NCBI GenBank assembly: GCA_033239525.1
Contig: BSYO01000009.1
Location: forward strand, 16,885,299-16,949,298
Direction: 5' to 3'
DNA: 64,000 nucleotides
DNA from: Nepenthes gracilis
Lineage: Eukaryota > Streptophyta > Magnoliopsida > Caryophyllales > Nepenthaceae
How positions within the stretch are numbered: the stretch's first letter is position 1; every line of letters begins with the position of its first letter. The position numbers and the translations under genes are program-made. The notes under the pieces are model-generated. The model had not been told where the DNA came from. It saw nothing but the letters and a program-made list of their open reading frames with translations, and did not search any database. Below, one piece after another: positions 1-13,500 of this stretch.

Positions 1-1555
1 CGAATGTCCATCTGATATTATAAATTTCTACTATTGCTTCTCTTTCCCAGATGTTCTAGCTTCCACTTCAGATCTCTCAATAGAGTAAGGGAAGCCTCCT
101 CTTCCATTATTTCTGAAGACCTTGCCCATAACACAGGTCCCAAGATCCAAACTTACTAACGTAGTTATTTCTCATTGTAATGCACCTATTTCGCATCCTA
201 AATCTCTTGCATTTACATATTAGGGAGTTGCAGGTAAAATTAGGCAGAAGAGTGCTACAAGTAACGTTTTATATAAATTGCATGCTTCTTTGCATTGCAA
301 AGAGCCTAAATTTGAATGTTTTCTGAATAAAATTGCTGAAAACTTTCCTAAGTCTTGGATCTTTTAAGAAACTCGGAAATAATACTTTATATTTTCTAGA
401 ATTTTTCAATCTATAGAGTGTTATTCTGTACCAAGGCACTACATGCCTGGTTGTTTGATGTCTCATGGTCTTACAGGTAGCTCTGTGCTGTCTCTTGTGA
501 CACAAGGATAATAATGGAGCTGCATTGGTTGTTGTGATCCTTCTTGATGACTACTACTATCTTGTAAATGAAGGGTCGTCCCAAGTCACAGCACTGTATG
601 AATTTTAGAGCATGAGTTCTGAGTTTAGGATATTGTGGCATGATTATATTGAATTAAGTTGCCTGGTTGATTGAGTGTTCCTCCCCTCTTATCTCCTCTC
701 TGACCATTTCCCTCTCTTCTTCTTTCTATTTTATGTTCTTCCCTTATTCTTCTCTTTCCCCTCCCTCTTCTTTCCCCTCCTGCGTCCATTATTGGCAGAA
801 ATCATGTTTACTACCTTTTTATTATTTATTATTCAGTTTTCTGGTTAGGATTGGTTTCCTGATTTATGTTGGGCCATACACAGTTTTTCATTTCAATTTT
901 CTTTTGTGACATGATTATATTGAATTGAATTGACTGGTTGAGTGAGTGTTCCTCCCCTCTAATTTTCTCCTACCCCGTCTAATTTCCCTCTAATCAATTT
1001 ATCCATCTTCAAGCTCGATAAATTCTGGCCATTAATGGGATTCCGGTATGCATGAAAATATCGATTGATGTTTTATATATAAGTATCGGGAAGCCTGATA
1101 TCGATATTTGCTGACATCACGACTAAATAAATATATGATATTGTATCAACAATATAAAACAATATATCGGCTGATATTTGCTTGTCAACTTATGATTTTC
1201 AGAAATTTTTTTCTTCTGAAATATTCGATACTGACACATATTTTTCGATATATATGATGTCAATATGACCACAATTGATACCGATACTAATATTTTCATT
1301 TATATCCATCACATAAAGCATGCAAAAAGCTTGATAAATTTTATCATCTACTTTCTTTGACAATAAGGTTTTGTTTTGGTCTGAAGCTCTGAATCTATGA
1401 GGCTGATCAGTTTAATATGAGAATAGTTTTAAGTCCTCGCACACTAGAAATACAAGATATATGGTAAGACAGTAGAGAAACTACTTATTATGCAAAAGTG
1501 GCAAAGCTTCATGTAAAGTGACAAAGCTACTTATTATGCAAAAGTGGGAATGTAC
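1..1555 (-). other. UPL7 intron 10 (partial), no exon seen
   Basis: This stretch lies downstream of the last visible UPL7 exon, whose donor (gtacat) is at 1555. I looked on the minus strand for the HECT C-lobe (the Cys-containing TCYNTLKLP-type block) and did not find it, so the final exon must be beyond the left edge. The segment contains a direct repeat (633-716 and 904-991), pyrimidine-rich tracts, and a patch at about 1,035-1,310 dense in ATATCGATAY-type words. Confidence 0.7.
633..991. repeat. Pair of direct repeats, 271 bp apart
   Basis: A block of about 85 bp starting near 633 (catgattatattgaatt, then gagtgttcctcccctct) recurs near 904 with a few substitutions. The spacer is pyrimidine-rich with no supported gene. 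It lies inside UPL7 intron 10. Confidence 0.7.
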
Positions 1556-4500
1556 CTGGTTAAATTCACTTGAATTAAATAATTGCAACCAGGATGGTGA
1601 TATAAGATCAGTTAATCCTACGTAGAATGCATTTGACAAAGGTAATATCTGCAATTTTACCAACAGAAAGGAGTGAGTAGCACATTAGAAAGTCACTTCA
1701 ATAAAATATCAAGCTGGACAGGATGAAGGACCTGCCGATTGAGTTTATAATCTGCAATTGCATGAATGTACTGCAACTTGTTCTCATTTGTCACAGTGGT
1801 ATCTTTACCACCAGGCTTAAGCTCAATAACGTGTCTCTTGCCAAATGATTCCTCTACGACCGTGAAATCTAATGAGAGTTCCTTCACATCACCATCATAA
1901 TTCTGTAGATAAACAAACAGAAATGTATCAATAAATTCAGGAAGAAAAAACAGCTACGATTAACTGGAATGAAATCCATTCATAATTCTTCAAATCTGGA
2001 AAGGTTAGCAAAGCTATGTCGACTAGTGTACCCCAAAGCATAAACAGTGAAGATCTCATCAACCAAATGCTCAAAGCCTCTGAATATTTTTGTTCCTGCT
2101 TTCTGATTTGTAGTTTCAATGAGATAGGCAACTGAAATTGCAAATAGAATTTGATATGCTACTGCCTTGGAAGGTAAGCAACAGTGCAAAGGTAAGGTTC
2201 AAATCTGCAATTCAAGGATTCAAACCAGAGAAACGACCTTCTGCAACATAAGGATAATTCTACGTATATCTAAGCTCCCCAGAGCAAGCAATACATGAAA
2301 CCTCATACATTAGACTACCTTACCGCTATAGTAACTAAATTTGTTTATATAAAGTCACAAGTCAAATTCTGCAAGGTTTTTATGTGCATTTACTTTGTGG
2401 ATTTCTAAGTATTTGCTTGGACAGATTGAATCATACTGAAGCATTCTAGATGAGGAGGGGAGAGAAATGATTTCAGTGGTCAAAGGAGAAAGGTCATAAT
2501 AAAGTTTAATCAGGCTAAACTAAACGACATAATTTAGTATAACACATATATTTCAATGAATAATTGACACTAGTAAACTTTGATGCAACGGAGGTTCAAA
2601 TTCAAACCATTGAAACCTCTATAAAATTGATGAGTAATGCTAATGCTACTTATATCTGACCATCCTCATGATATAAAAGCCCCATGAACTAGTCTACCCA
2701 TTCCTCAAAATAAATTAACGAAGGATTTCAAAATGGGGTTAGAAGAGATTTTTCATTTTGCCAATCTATATCATCTCTCAACCATGGGTACGGAACGGTT
2801 ATATTTCCTAAAATCTATCGGGAAATCAAAGATAGCCAGGTGGTTGGCTACCCACCTGTCCAAGCCAATGGCTTAGGTTCAATATCCACTAACTCCCCCA
2901 GTGGCTTGGATTCAATCTCCACTTAACTCTCCATCCCATCTTACCCATCAAAAAAGGTTCCCTAAAACATTTTTATTGCAGCATACCGGTGTCATGTTTA
3001 GATGAATCATGCCACAAATTATAAGAGCCATGCCATTTGCAAAGGAAGTTCCCACAAAACTTACAAGAGAGCTGTTATGATGCACAAAAACCACATGTGC
3101 CCTTGTCTACAAGTTGCACACAACATGTGCATCACATTTGGGTCTCTATTATTAGCAACACAAATATATCTGCCTGTGCCATCAAATTTCCCACTCCTAG
3201 GTTTTGTAAGGTGACTGAAAAGGTTCCCAACTATGATACAACCATCACCATCCACTTTTCCATTTGATGGCACACTTTCCTTATTCTGCAGCCCTAATAA
3301 AACTCACTTTTCACATTTGCTTTCTTTTTGTGCTCTCACAATTCCATGTTTTTTACACATGAATCACTTAATTCTATACAAACTTTCAGAATTTTCAATT
3401 TAAAGGAAATGAATTCTAACAGCATATATAGCTCCTGAAGTCAACCATACCACCTAGATTAGGAAAGAGGGCCAATTGTTTTTAGTTTATAAATCTATAC
3501 GTTATGACAAGATGCATAAAACCTTCAAATTTTTGTTATAAGATTTTACCTTAACATACATAAGATTCCTGTAGAGCTCTGAATCAAGCGTAGAAAGCTC
3601 GTCAAGAAAGCTATAGCGACCTAACAGCTTTTGCACAAAAACATGTGAAAAAGAATAATCCAGCAAAATTTCTTCATAAAGAGCTTTCCCAACAATTCTT
3701 CCAAAGAATTCAATCATCTGAATACAATTCTCTTGAAATCTTGCAGCTGTACTAGGTATCAAAAGTCTTTCTGGAGTTGAGGTTTGATTAAACAGTCCAT
3801 ACCTAATAGCACCCAGAAAGCAAAAGAAGCATTTATTTGCATCACTGTAAAACATATACACTAGGAGATAGCAATTTATTAAACTTACTCAGGAGCAAAG
3901 GCTGCCTTTGCTATATCAGTTAAGAACTCTTTGGACAACCCACCATAATCAAGGCCAGCCTCTGGTAAGCCACATTCACTAACAAATGAAACATGTATGG
4001 ATGACTTTAACCTTGATCCTAGGGAATTAAGTTGTTGAAAGCCATCCTCAATAATATGACCCCGACGAACAACTATCTCAATTGATCGCTCATTAGGTCC
4101 AGTCAATTCACCAGCCATCCTGCGGGACGCTTTATCCATTTTGATGAACTCTCTGAACATCCGAACTCTAGCAAGGTGATAAAAAATGTAAATGCAGTAT
4201 ATCAGCAAGTGAGCTAAGTTGAGACTTAAATCAAACATTATTCTTCATGAGTGCGGAGCTTAAGCAGCACATATAAATAAAAAACAATCACATGTTAACC
4301 TTGCTACAGCAAAACCTTGAGTGTGAGAAGCAGTTTTGAGTGTTTTGACTAAAAGTTTCATCGAAAATGAGGTGGGCAGGAGCCAAGGATGTAATATCTA
4401 ATCATGAGGAAAAGACATCTGGCAGACTTTTAAGCCTCAGAAATTCAAATGAAGAACCGTTAGCTTCATCCAACAAAATTGTTGGCATTTGTCCAACTCA

Positions 4501-7500
4501 GTTCCCTGAGCATCAATGGTGCATTTAAGGCTACAGGCAGACAGCCCAGTTGCCTAAACACACAACAGATTCATAATAACTAGAGCATGTGTCATATTCA
4601 ATTGGGTTAGAACAAATCCATACCCACCCAACACAAAGAAGATCCATCCAAACCCACTCTAACAGACCAGGTCACTACTGGGGCCAGCAGAAGCTGCGGA
4701 ATAGGTGGTTTTTTTCAGACAGTAGCTTGTGTTTGTTCTGCCCCAACTATGCTGAATATATGTATCTGCACCTGCATCAAAAATATCCAAAAACTGCTGT
4801 ATTGGCAGTAATCTTTACTTGGATGATGGATTGCATAAGAGAGGACAGTGCATTGTAGTTTTAATGGCTGACACAAATCTCAGGCTACCACTCCTAATTT
4901 CTAAATTTGGGGTATGTTTTATGCCTTTCCTAGTAGCTATTTTCTTTGTTGAGTTCCACTATTTTTCAGGAATTCAGTTATCTAAGGTTGACAATTGAGA
5001 TTTCAAAAAAAAAAAAACTTAGTACTACAAACAAAAATATATCCACAAAAATAGAAGCAAAAAATACTGGTCAAAGTTGAAAGTTGGTCTAAATAGGCTT
5101 TCAAAAATAATGCTCAATCAAGTATACAGATGGCTGATTAAAAATTTCATATCAAGCTTAATTTCAGCCTGATTGAACGATTTTACCATTACCCCCCACC
5201 CCCGGGAAAACACACAGACTAATGATTTTTGACATCATCAATGAACATGCCAACAGAGCTCCCAACTTCATGCCCGGAACTTCTTGGATGTTGTAGATGC
5301 TGAACTGCTGAGGGAGGCAATGAGAGCAGGGTTAGTTGAAATTTTTCCTCACTTGGTTAATGGATTACCGATACCAAAACCAAACCCAAACGATTTGGTT
5401 TGGGTCAACTATTGAATCTATCTGACCCTACCCAATAAAAAGATATACCAATTCCAGTCCAACCTAAAATACAGGGTTGAGTTGGGTCTTTGCTGACCAG
5501 AGTCATGTGCACCCTAAGAACTAACCACATAATTATGGTTTGGAAATCACAAAACCGATGAAATTAAAAGCATTCTGATTTACAAGTTCTTTTTTTGATA
5601 GGCATTTTAAATAGGTAGCAGTGAAAACTTTGTTTATGCGTAATTGTAGTCAGTGAAATCCGAAAAGTGCCAAACACCAGATAGATGGGAGAGAAAGCAT
5701 GCTGTTTGATGCTCAGAGCCAATTGTGCAAAAAATAAATTTCCTATAAAAGCAAAAGAGATGAAGCCATCCAGCAGATGCATTGCACCTCTCAACTAAAA
5801 TTTCCATCTTACGGTTACCTTTCTTCAAATGGATATACATGGGGAGTTGTAGTGATAAAAGAACCGATGCTAGTGATGGTCAAGGAAGCATCTGATCTAA
5901 CCGAAAAGACTTCATGAGTTCTCACAGCAGTTGCCACAGGAGGTCTACTTGTTCGCGCAGGTGCAAGCCATAAGGCAGGAGGACAAAATTGATGTCTGCA
6001 ATCCCTTTCATATAACATTTGCAGACATCTAACAGCAGCATCCATGAGGGGTCCATTCTGCTGGCCACTACTGTGCAGCAAGCCATTATAAACTAGGGTA
6101 TTTAGCATTGATGCAATCTTTCGTTGCTGCTCCAAGGAGAAAGGGACCTGAGTGATGCAATAAAATGCTCAAAAATTGAAATGGACAAGCAGGTGAAGTG
6201 ATTCAGAATTCTCGCAATTTAAGACCATCTCTTACCTGGCTTTCATAAAACTCTATATCATCTAGAACTAATAGCAAGTGCGCATAGGTGGCACAAAACA
6301 GGTGAAGCAGGTAGGATGTATCTTTTGAAATGCTCTGTGGACCACCTCTCACGGACTCCAAATCCCACACATCACCAGCATCCTCATTGCCCTGGTTGTG
6401 TTGCAGTTGTCTGTTAATGATATCTACATGATTGGCATCTGCTTGTGGCTTACCAGTAATTCTGTGTAGCACACTAGCCCATTTAGCACCTACATCCTTA
6501 CTGTGTTGTCTTTGTTTTTTCTCAGAAACTTCCTTACTTGGGTTCCCTGAAAGTATATCATCACAAAAAATCTCCTCTCTAAAAGCTTGAGATTCTACAG
6601 AGAAAAGAGAACTCTCCAGTCTGCCCCAGACATTGAGAAGAAATCCAGGAGCAAAAGATAACATGTTCAGAACAGGCAGTGATCCAACTGTAGAATTTAA
6701 GACAGAATATATCCTAATCATGTGAGAATAAAAATGAGCAATATCGAGCAGTCCCAATGGCCTCCAGGGTCTAGGAGCGGAATTTGTTAGCAGAGCATCA
6801 CACTTGTCTTCAGAGGAATCTCTCCTTACGGCAACCATAAGTCTCGAAAGATGCCACTGGGTACAAACAGGCCTTAGAAGGTCCATGTACCTTTGGGATC
6901 CTGAAATCATATCAGAACCCCCATATGTACAATTTGATTCCACAGAATTTTTCACATCCTCTTTTAATTCTTGGAACTCTTTTTTCATACCTCCAAAGTT
7001 CTCAATTGCATTCAAAAAGTTCTCAGCAAGCTTATTAAGTGCATGAACATATGCCACACAGTCTGCACCATCAGTGAAATTACTTGGTTCAACCGAGTCA
7101 TTCTCACTCTCTGTTGCCAGGCATATAGCATTTGATAGAGCCCAACCAACCCGGGGCATCATGTAGAGACAAAAAGAAATTCCTGATTGATCCATCTCTA
7201 AGTATTCCATCAAAATTTTCTCATTTGATATCTGTTATCACCTGCCATAGAAAGATAAGTCCTCATATGTACAATGGACTGTGGCTTAAGAAGATTACAA
7301 AAGTGCAATATGAAAAACAGGAACATACAGGAATAAAGCTTAATAAAATCAATGATAGGTCCAGAAAGTTTACAATTCAATGAATTGGCGTAAAAACAGT
7401 AACTGAAGCAAAAGGTCAAATGCTGCATGCTGAAATCTGATGAAGTACCCAAGTGAGCATAAAACAATGAAGATTCACTATCATAATAAATCTACTAAGA

Positions 7501-10500
7501 AAGAAGGGTTTGGCTTCTCACCAATAGAGTCCTAAAGCAAGGTAGCAGAATAGATTTGTGCCTCAGAGCAGGCAAAAGTAATGATGGAATACGCTGAACA
7601 AGCCAAGGTATTGGAAGTATGAAAATGCAAAACAGCTCAGCAGCAGACTGCATGTCCGATGCAACAGAAGCCTCTAAATCTAAGTTAAGGAACTGAAAGG
7701 GCCGTAAAGCTAAAGTTATTGTGCTCGCGGTGATCAAAAATTTTTCATCTGTCTGAACGGATGATCGTCTTTCTGAAGCAGGAGGAGCATCCAACTTATT
7801 GATGTACCTTCCGATAGCTCTGTATAGACCACTTTTAGCACTTCCCATAAAACGAATTAAATTTTTCACTGAGCTATCTGCATCTTGACGGTTTTCATAA
7901 GAGATGAACTTCCAGACCTTCAAGTCACTTATGGTAATAACAAAACGTAAGGATAAAGAGGTAAGAGCTACAATATCTTTGCTCCCTGAGGAACTGTCAT
8001 ATTCCTCGAGTATAAATGAGCATGAAGAGATCAGCTTCTGCACTTGGAAAGTCCATATCCTCCTCTCCTCAGTAGTACCGATTGCCAAAGAGTTGAAGTT
8101 CATGTCCATATCTACAGGTAAAGGTCAATACAAACTCACAAAGATACAAGAACACTGCTAAATCAAATTCATTACTCGCCAGAATAACTGATCCCTACAT
8201 CATGCTGCAGGCATGCACTATCCACAGTGCCATATCACCACAGGTGATGATTTCAAAGCTTGTTAAAGATTTCTCAGTTAAATTTCAAATATATAAATAT
8301 TTAAGATTTCTCAGTTATACATTAGGCTGATGTAAATAGAGATCTTCCATTCAATCGGAACAGCACATAAATATTATTTGCAGTGAGACATGTCCTCTAT
8401 TCACTTCACATAGCATTCCTGCAGGAACTAACATGTAAACATCCAACAGTTTATAATTTTATATGGATATTGTTTGTCACCAATACTAGTAGATTTAACT
8501 GTTGCTTTCACTTGAATACTAGTTTGTGCACAATGCATGCAAAAGGATGAAATCTATGCAACAATTATACCATGAGAGATACAAAGTGAAGAAAGAAGCT
8601 GATGTCCTGTCTCTAAATCGAAACAGTTCAGCCAGAATTACAAACTGCAACAACCAGTCAATGCTTAGGAGGATTACTATGAAAACATATAGAAAACTTC
8701 TAGCTAGTAGACAAACATTACTCACCATTGAAACCATAGAAAAATATTATTTTATACTTCAACAGTCTAGAAAAGATTGGAAATAGCAATTTAGTTTGAT
8801 AAGAAGCAGGGAAGGGTTCTTTTTGACAGCAAGAGCAGGGAAGTTGGTATATATGTATCAGACAAGAAAACATGTCTATAGAAGACCCATTCATAGAAAG
8901 TACAAAAAGTTGACTATGTTTGACAAAAAGCCAATGTTGCTTTTATATGGTAATACAAATGTATCATCAAAGATTCAGGAGGCAAGGGATGTTGATGAAT
9001 GAATAACCTTCCCGGTTTCTAAATCCCTCAAAGATAATGATTAATGAGAGTCAGATAGATATCCAAGTCTCTAGAACATGCCGAGAAGGATTTAAGCAAC
9101 TGAGCAAACTAGAACTTTCTTTGAGGGTTTTGGTTGGATCCAGTTTGCAATACTTCTTCTTTCCTATTTTGAATGAAAATGGACATTACGAAATTGAATA
9201 GAGTAGGGCCAGTAATACATTCCCATCTCTTCTATCATAGGAAATAAAGGTAGTTTTACAGCTGATGAACACTTGTTATTGTATTTATATTTTAACTTAT
9301 TTATTGTTATTTTTCAGCAATTTTTATTTAATGTATATAATTAAATTATGTACTTTTGTTGTGCAGGTTTCAACCGTAACAGATGAATTCTTGGAACAAA
9401 AGCATGTAACTGTACAAAAGGGAACCTTTATTATGGCAACTTAATCAGCAGGTTGAAGGAACAAAGAAAAGAAGAGCGAAACTAATCAGAGACAGCAGCA
9501 GATTGTGAAACAAGATACATATATTTTGTACACATAAATAGAGGAGAATGGGGCTACCAGAGGAAGCCCTTACTGCCTTTAACAAGATAGAGAAGGGGAA
9601 AAAGGAAGAGAGAGAAAGAAAAAGCAGAGAGAGAAAATTTAGATGGTAGTTTAAGTTAGTATTTTGTCTCAAAAATTTAATATTTCAATGTCGCAGGTTC
9701 TGGTTTAGGTTCGTTATTTTGTATGTTCAAATTTTAATTTAATATCATAATTTATTTTTATATCAGCACGACTCTTTAACTTTTGTTTAGTTTGTCTTTT
9801 ATTTTTGCAAGCTAGTTTAGTTTTATATTAATATCAGAACATTATAATTTTATATTACTCTAGTCCTCCAACAACTTTATATTTCTACATTTCAACTTTT
9901 TGTATTTTATTTTCTACATTTTATTTTACTTAGCCTTGGATAGCTGAGTTACTACCACTCTTACAACTTTAAATTTCTATCATTTAATTTCTCACATTTT
10001 ATTTCCCCTTTTTTTATTTTCTAAGCCATAAGTGGTTGTGCCACCAATTTATTCTTGCAATTTTCAAGTTTCACACTTCAAATTTCTACATTTTAATTTA
10101 TATCGCCATCGGACAGCGATGCTGCCATAAGCATTTCAATTTTCAACAATTTAAAACTTTCACAATTTAATTTTCTGTATCTTTTAAGTAACTTCATGGC
10201 CGTACCATCATTGTAACGGCCACTCTCATCATCGCAACTTTAATGTTTTAATTTTTCTTTTGTCATTTTGGGATATAAAACAGTTACAAAAATTAGGTTT
10301 ACATAGAAAATTAACTTTCTATGAATACAACACCCAAATTACCAAGAAAATTACACTGAATACACTTGAGGTTAAATATGCACCATTGAGATTTGGTCGA
10401 CCATCTCTTTATAGAGCAAATGGCGGAGCAATTTGCTACAACTGTTAATACATAAGTTTCATTCTAAATATATTGGGAAACATTTCAAGCATATGTCTGC

Positions 10501-13500
10501 CCATGTGAATGAGAACGCTCTGTGGGCAAACCTAACACACTCTCTCCACCATCTCTCCCTGCTTCTCTGTGTGTACTTGTGTTCTCTAGCAGAAAAGAGA
10601 AGTTGCATTCAGAGCAGACAAAAAGTTATAATAGCACAAGAATGTATTCTAGAAAGAGGAAAGAAAAGTAAAAAATGCTTCCCAAGTCAAACCATAGTGG
10701 CCACCTTTCCAGACAAACAGCCTTGACACCTAAAGAACAGCCACTACCTTGATAAGAATTTTTGAATATCACTAAGAAGTAAACAGAAATATGACGAAAT
10801 AATACAATGCGGCTACTTTGATAGCCAGGTTGTGCGAATTAGACAGTTAGATGGTTTATGACAAACAAGTTCAAAAAATGGCAACGTTATACATGAAAAT
10901 TTTGAGATGGAGATGTGGTCAAACAAGGATAAATTTTGTAATTATATTATAAGGACCAATATAGTATAAATTGAGAGATGTCTGCAGTAGTTTTGTCATG
11001 AGAAGCAAAAAATGTCCAGTGCACCTATCGGGAGATAAAAGGGGATAGACAAGGTAAATTGTAAAACCAAAGGGTATAGAAGGAAACAATCAGCCACATT
11101 ATTATATTTTGAAGATACTGGTTAAAACAGCCAATAAAAGAGTTGAATGCAACCAAGAATACATATAATCGACCTCACCTAAAAGGAAGATACTTAGTTT
11201 AATTTTTATGGCAGCAGAATCATTTCATAGAATATGAGAGACTCAGAGTGAGTTTTAAGATTCTTGCACAAAATCTATGGAAACAAAATTAATGATCTCA
11301 AATAGAACAATTGAGAAAAATGTTGACATCAATGCACAAGTTATTTACCAGTTGCGTTTATACTTTCCAACAAAATTACAAAGCAATTGTGCATGCAGCT
11401 CATATCTCGGGCCGAAATCTTGTGCTGCCCAGTTGATAGTTGTGTAATAAAGAAAAGAAATGGTCTCAAAATATTGCAGGAAATCCATGTTTTGGTCATC
11501 ACCCCAGAATAATGACTCAATAAAAGCTCCCATTCTTCTTGAAGTTGCAAGGCCAGTGTCCTCGTCACATAATAGCGCCTCCAGACCCTCTGTAACATTA
11601 ACAAAGCAGGAAACCTGACTTTAAATATGAAGAAGTTTGTCAAAGCTTTTATCATTGGTTTCATTTTAATATAAATTGTAGTTTGATAAATTATTCATTA
11701 CAAGGAAACGAAATTGGTAACTTTAAATATGAAGAAGTGTGTCAAAGCTTTTATCATTGGTTTCATTTTAATGAGAATTGTATTTAGATAAATTATTTAT
11801 CATAAGGAAATGAAATTTAACTAGCATCTATATCACTCTGCTTTAATAACTATTCAGGAAAACCAATATTCTGCTCCAAAGATGCTACAAGCAACCAGTA
11901 CAGCAACTTATTCTACAGAGCTACTACAGCAGCAGTGCAATTCCCAAGCCATCACCAACTCGGTCACACATGCGCAATGAAGAGAGTGAATCCATAAAAA
12001 TTGAAATTTTGTAACACAACATTAGGTTTTAACTATTTCCCCTACTTAAGCTCCCAAAAAGAAGAATAGAAACACTTGCCATTACAATTATTGGGTTAAG
12101 AATTTTCACACCGTCGTCTCATTTCTTTAGGCATTCAGTTATATTGGTCCATAACATGCCCAGAATTTCTTCACTCCAGTTACAGAAAAGTAGTGTCCAT
12201 TCACCCCTCAAAAATTCTAAAATTCTAAAATTCTAAGTTTTAAAGGCTAACAATAGCCTTATCCAGAAATCCTAAAAGAGGAAAAGTGAAAATGTACCAA
12301 ACCATTGCCTCATAAAGACCTGGTCCTTCACTCATCTAACAAGTCACTGCTCTAAAACAGTCAATCAAATCAATAACTTCAGACAATGGTGGTTTTGCAT
12401 TCACAATACGGGGTGTGTTCTACTTCTACAATGCCTTCCTTTCTAATTTGTGGCTGCCCATAGAAGTTCATATGACTAAGCACATACAAATTCTCCTGGG
12501 AAGAAAAAGCAATTCCACACAGATATCATTCTTATTAACCAGACACATATGTTTAATCAAGGGCAGCCTGTTGGTTGGCCACCCACTTGTGTCCTTTGTG
12601 CATCTCTATATGCGTATAAGCTTTAGTCCAAATCATAATATACAGGCCAATATCCTAGCCTCGATTCTTACCAGCTCCTCCCCATGCCCCCTCCCAATCT
12701 TAACTATACTAACAGAAAGAGTAGATTACAGGATGATACCGAGTGATTTCCACAATTAACATGCTAGGTCCTAAAAACCAATGTCTTGGAAATTACATAG
12801 AGGTATCATGAAGTTTCTAAGTTGACTGCAAATGTAAACAAGTTGATATTCAAATGAGATAATTTTGTTTGCCTCGTAAATTAACATCTTGTTGTGTTTG
12901 TTGTAAGTAATACTCAAAAAGTTTAACTTTAAAAATGACAGTGTAGGGAACAAATTAATTTCATTACCATTTTAAATCATTAAAATATTTTTTGTTCTTT
13001 TTAAATGCACCAAAGTATGAAAATCTATACAAGCAATAATACCGTTTCCTCTTGATATCATTTTATTGACATTTACCATTAACTCCAAAACCTCAGGATA
13101 TAGCAATGTGTAGTTACCCAAAGGTCAGGACACGAACATGTAATTGTCCAGCGGTGCAATATCCCCCACGTAATTTACTTCTTAAATAGGGGGAAAAGAT
13201 ATATCTAACTGCAACTCTTAGAATGAGATCCAAGGGAGCAAAGATCGTTTCATGAACTGGCAGTGATACGACAGTTATAGAAAAGGCGTAGAGCAATGAC
13301 TTTGACCTACCATAATTAACTTTGATGGTTTCAATTATAATGTGGTCTGCCTAGAAGCCAGCTCATCTATCGGAAGGGCCCGGGAAGCATCGAAGCCCAA
13401 AAGACCCCATGGACAACCAATCTCCAACGGACTTGTTTTAGACCAAAGAAAGTAACGATGTTACAGGCCCAGTAGGTAGCTTCTGTGGCACAACCAATCA

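Noticed and set aside
667..909. 80-codon plus-strand ORF
   Set aside because: Ser/Phe-rich translation of a pyrimidine tract inside an intron; no splice or start context.
1035..1310. Cluster of ATATCGATAY words, considered as a satellite
   Set aside because: Words are irregularly spaced with no stable period that I can see; left as a note in the intron entry.
1..1555. Possible last UPL7 exon
   Set aside because: No sequence like the conserved HECT C-lobe was found on the minus strand; the exon must be outside the window.
12415..12759. 114-codon plus-strand ORF in UPL7 intron 2
   Set aside because: No recognisable domain, no flanking gene structure, ordinary intronic composition.
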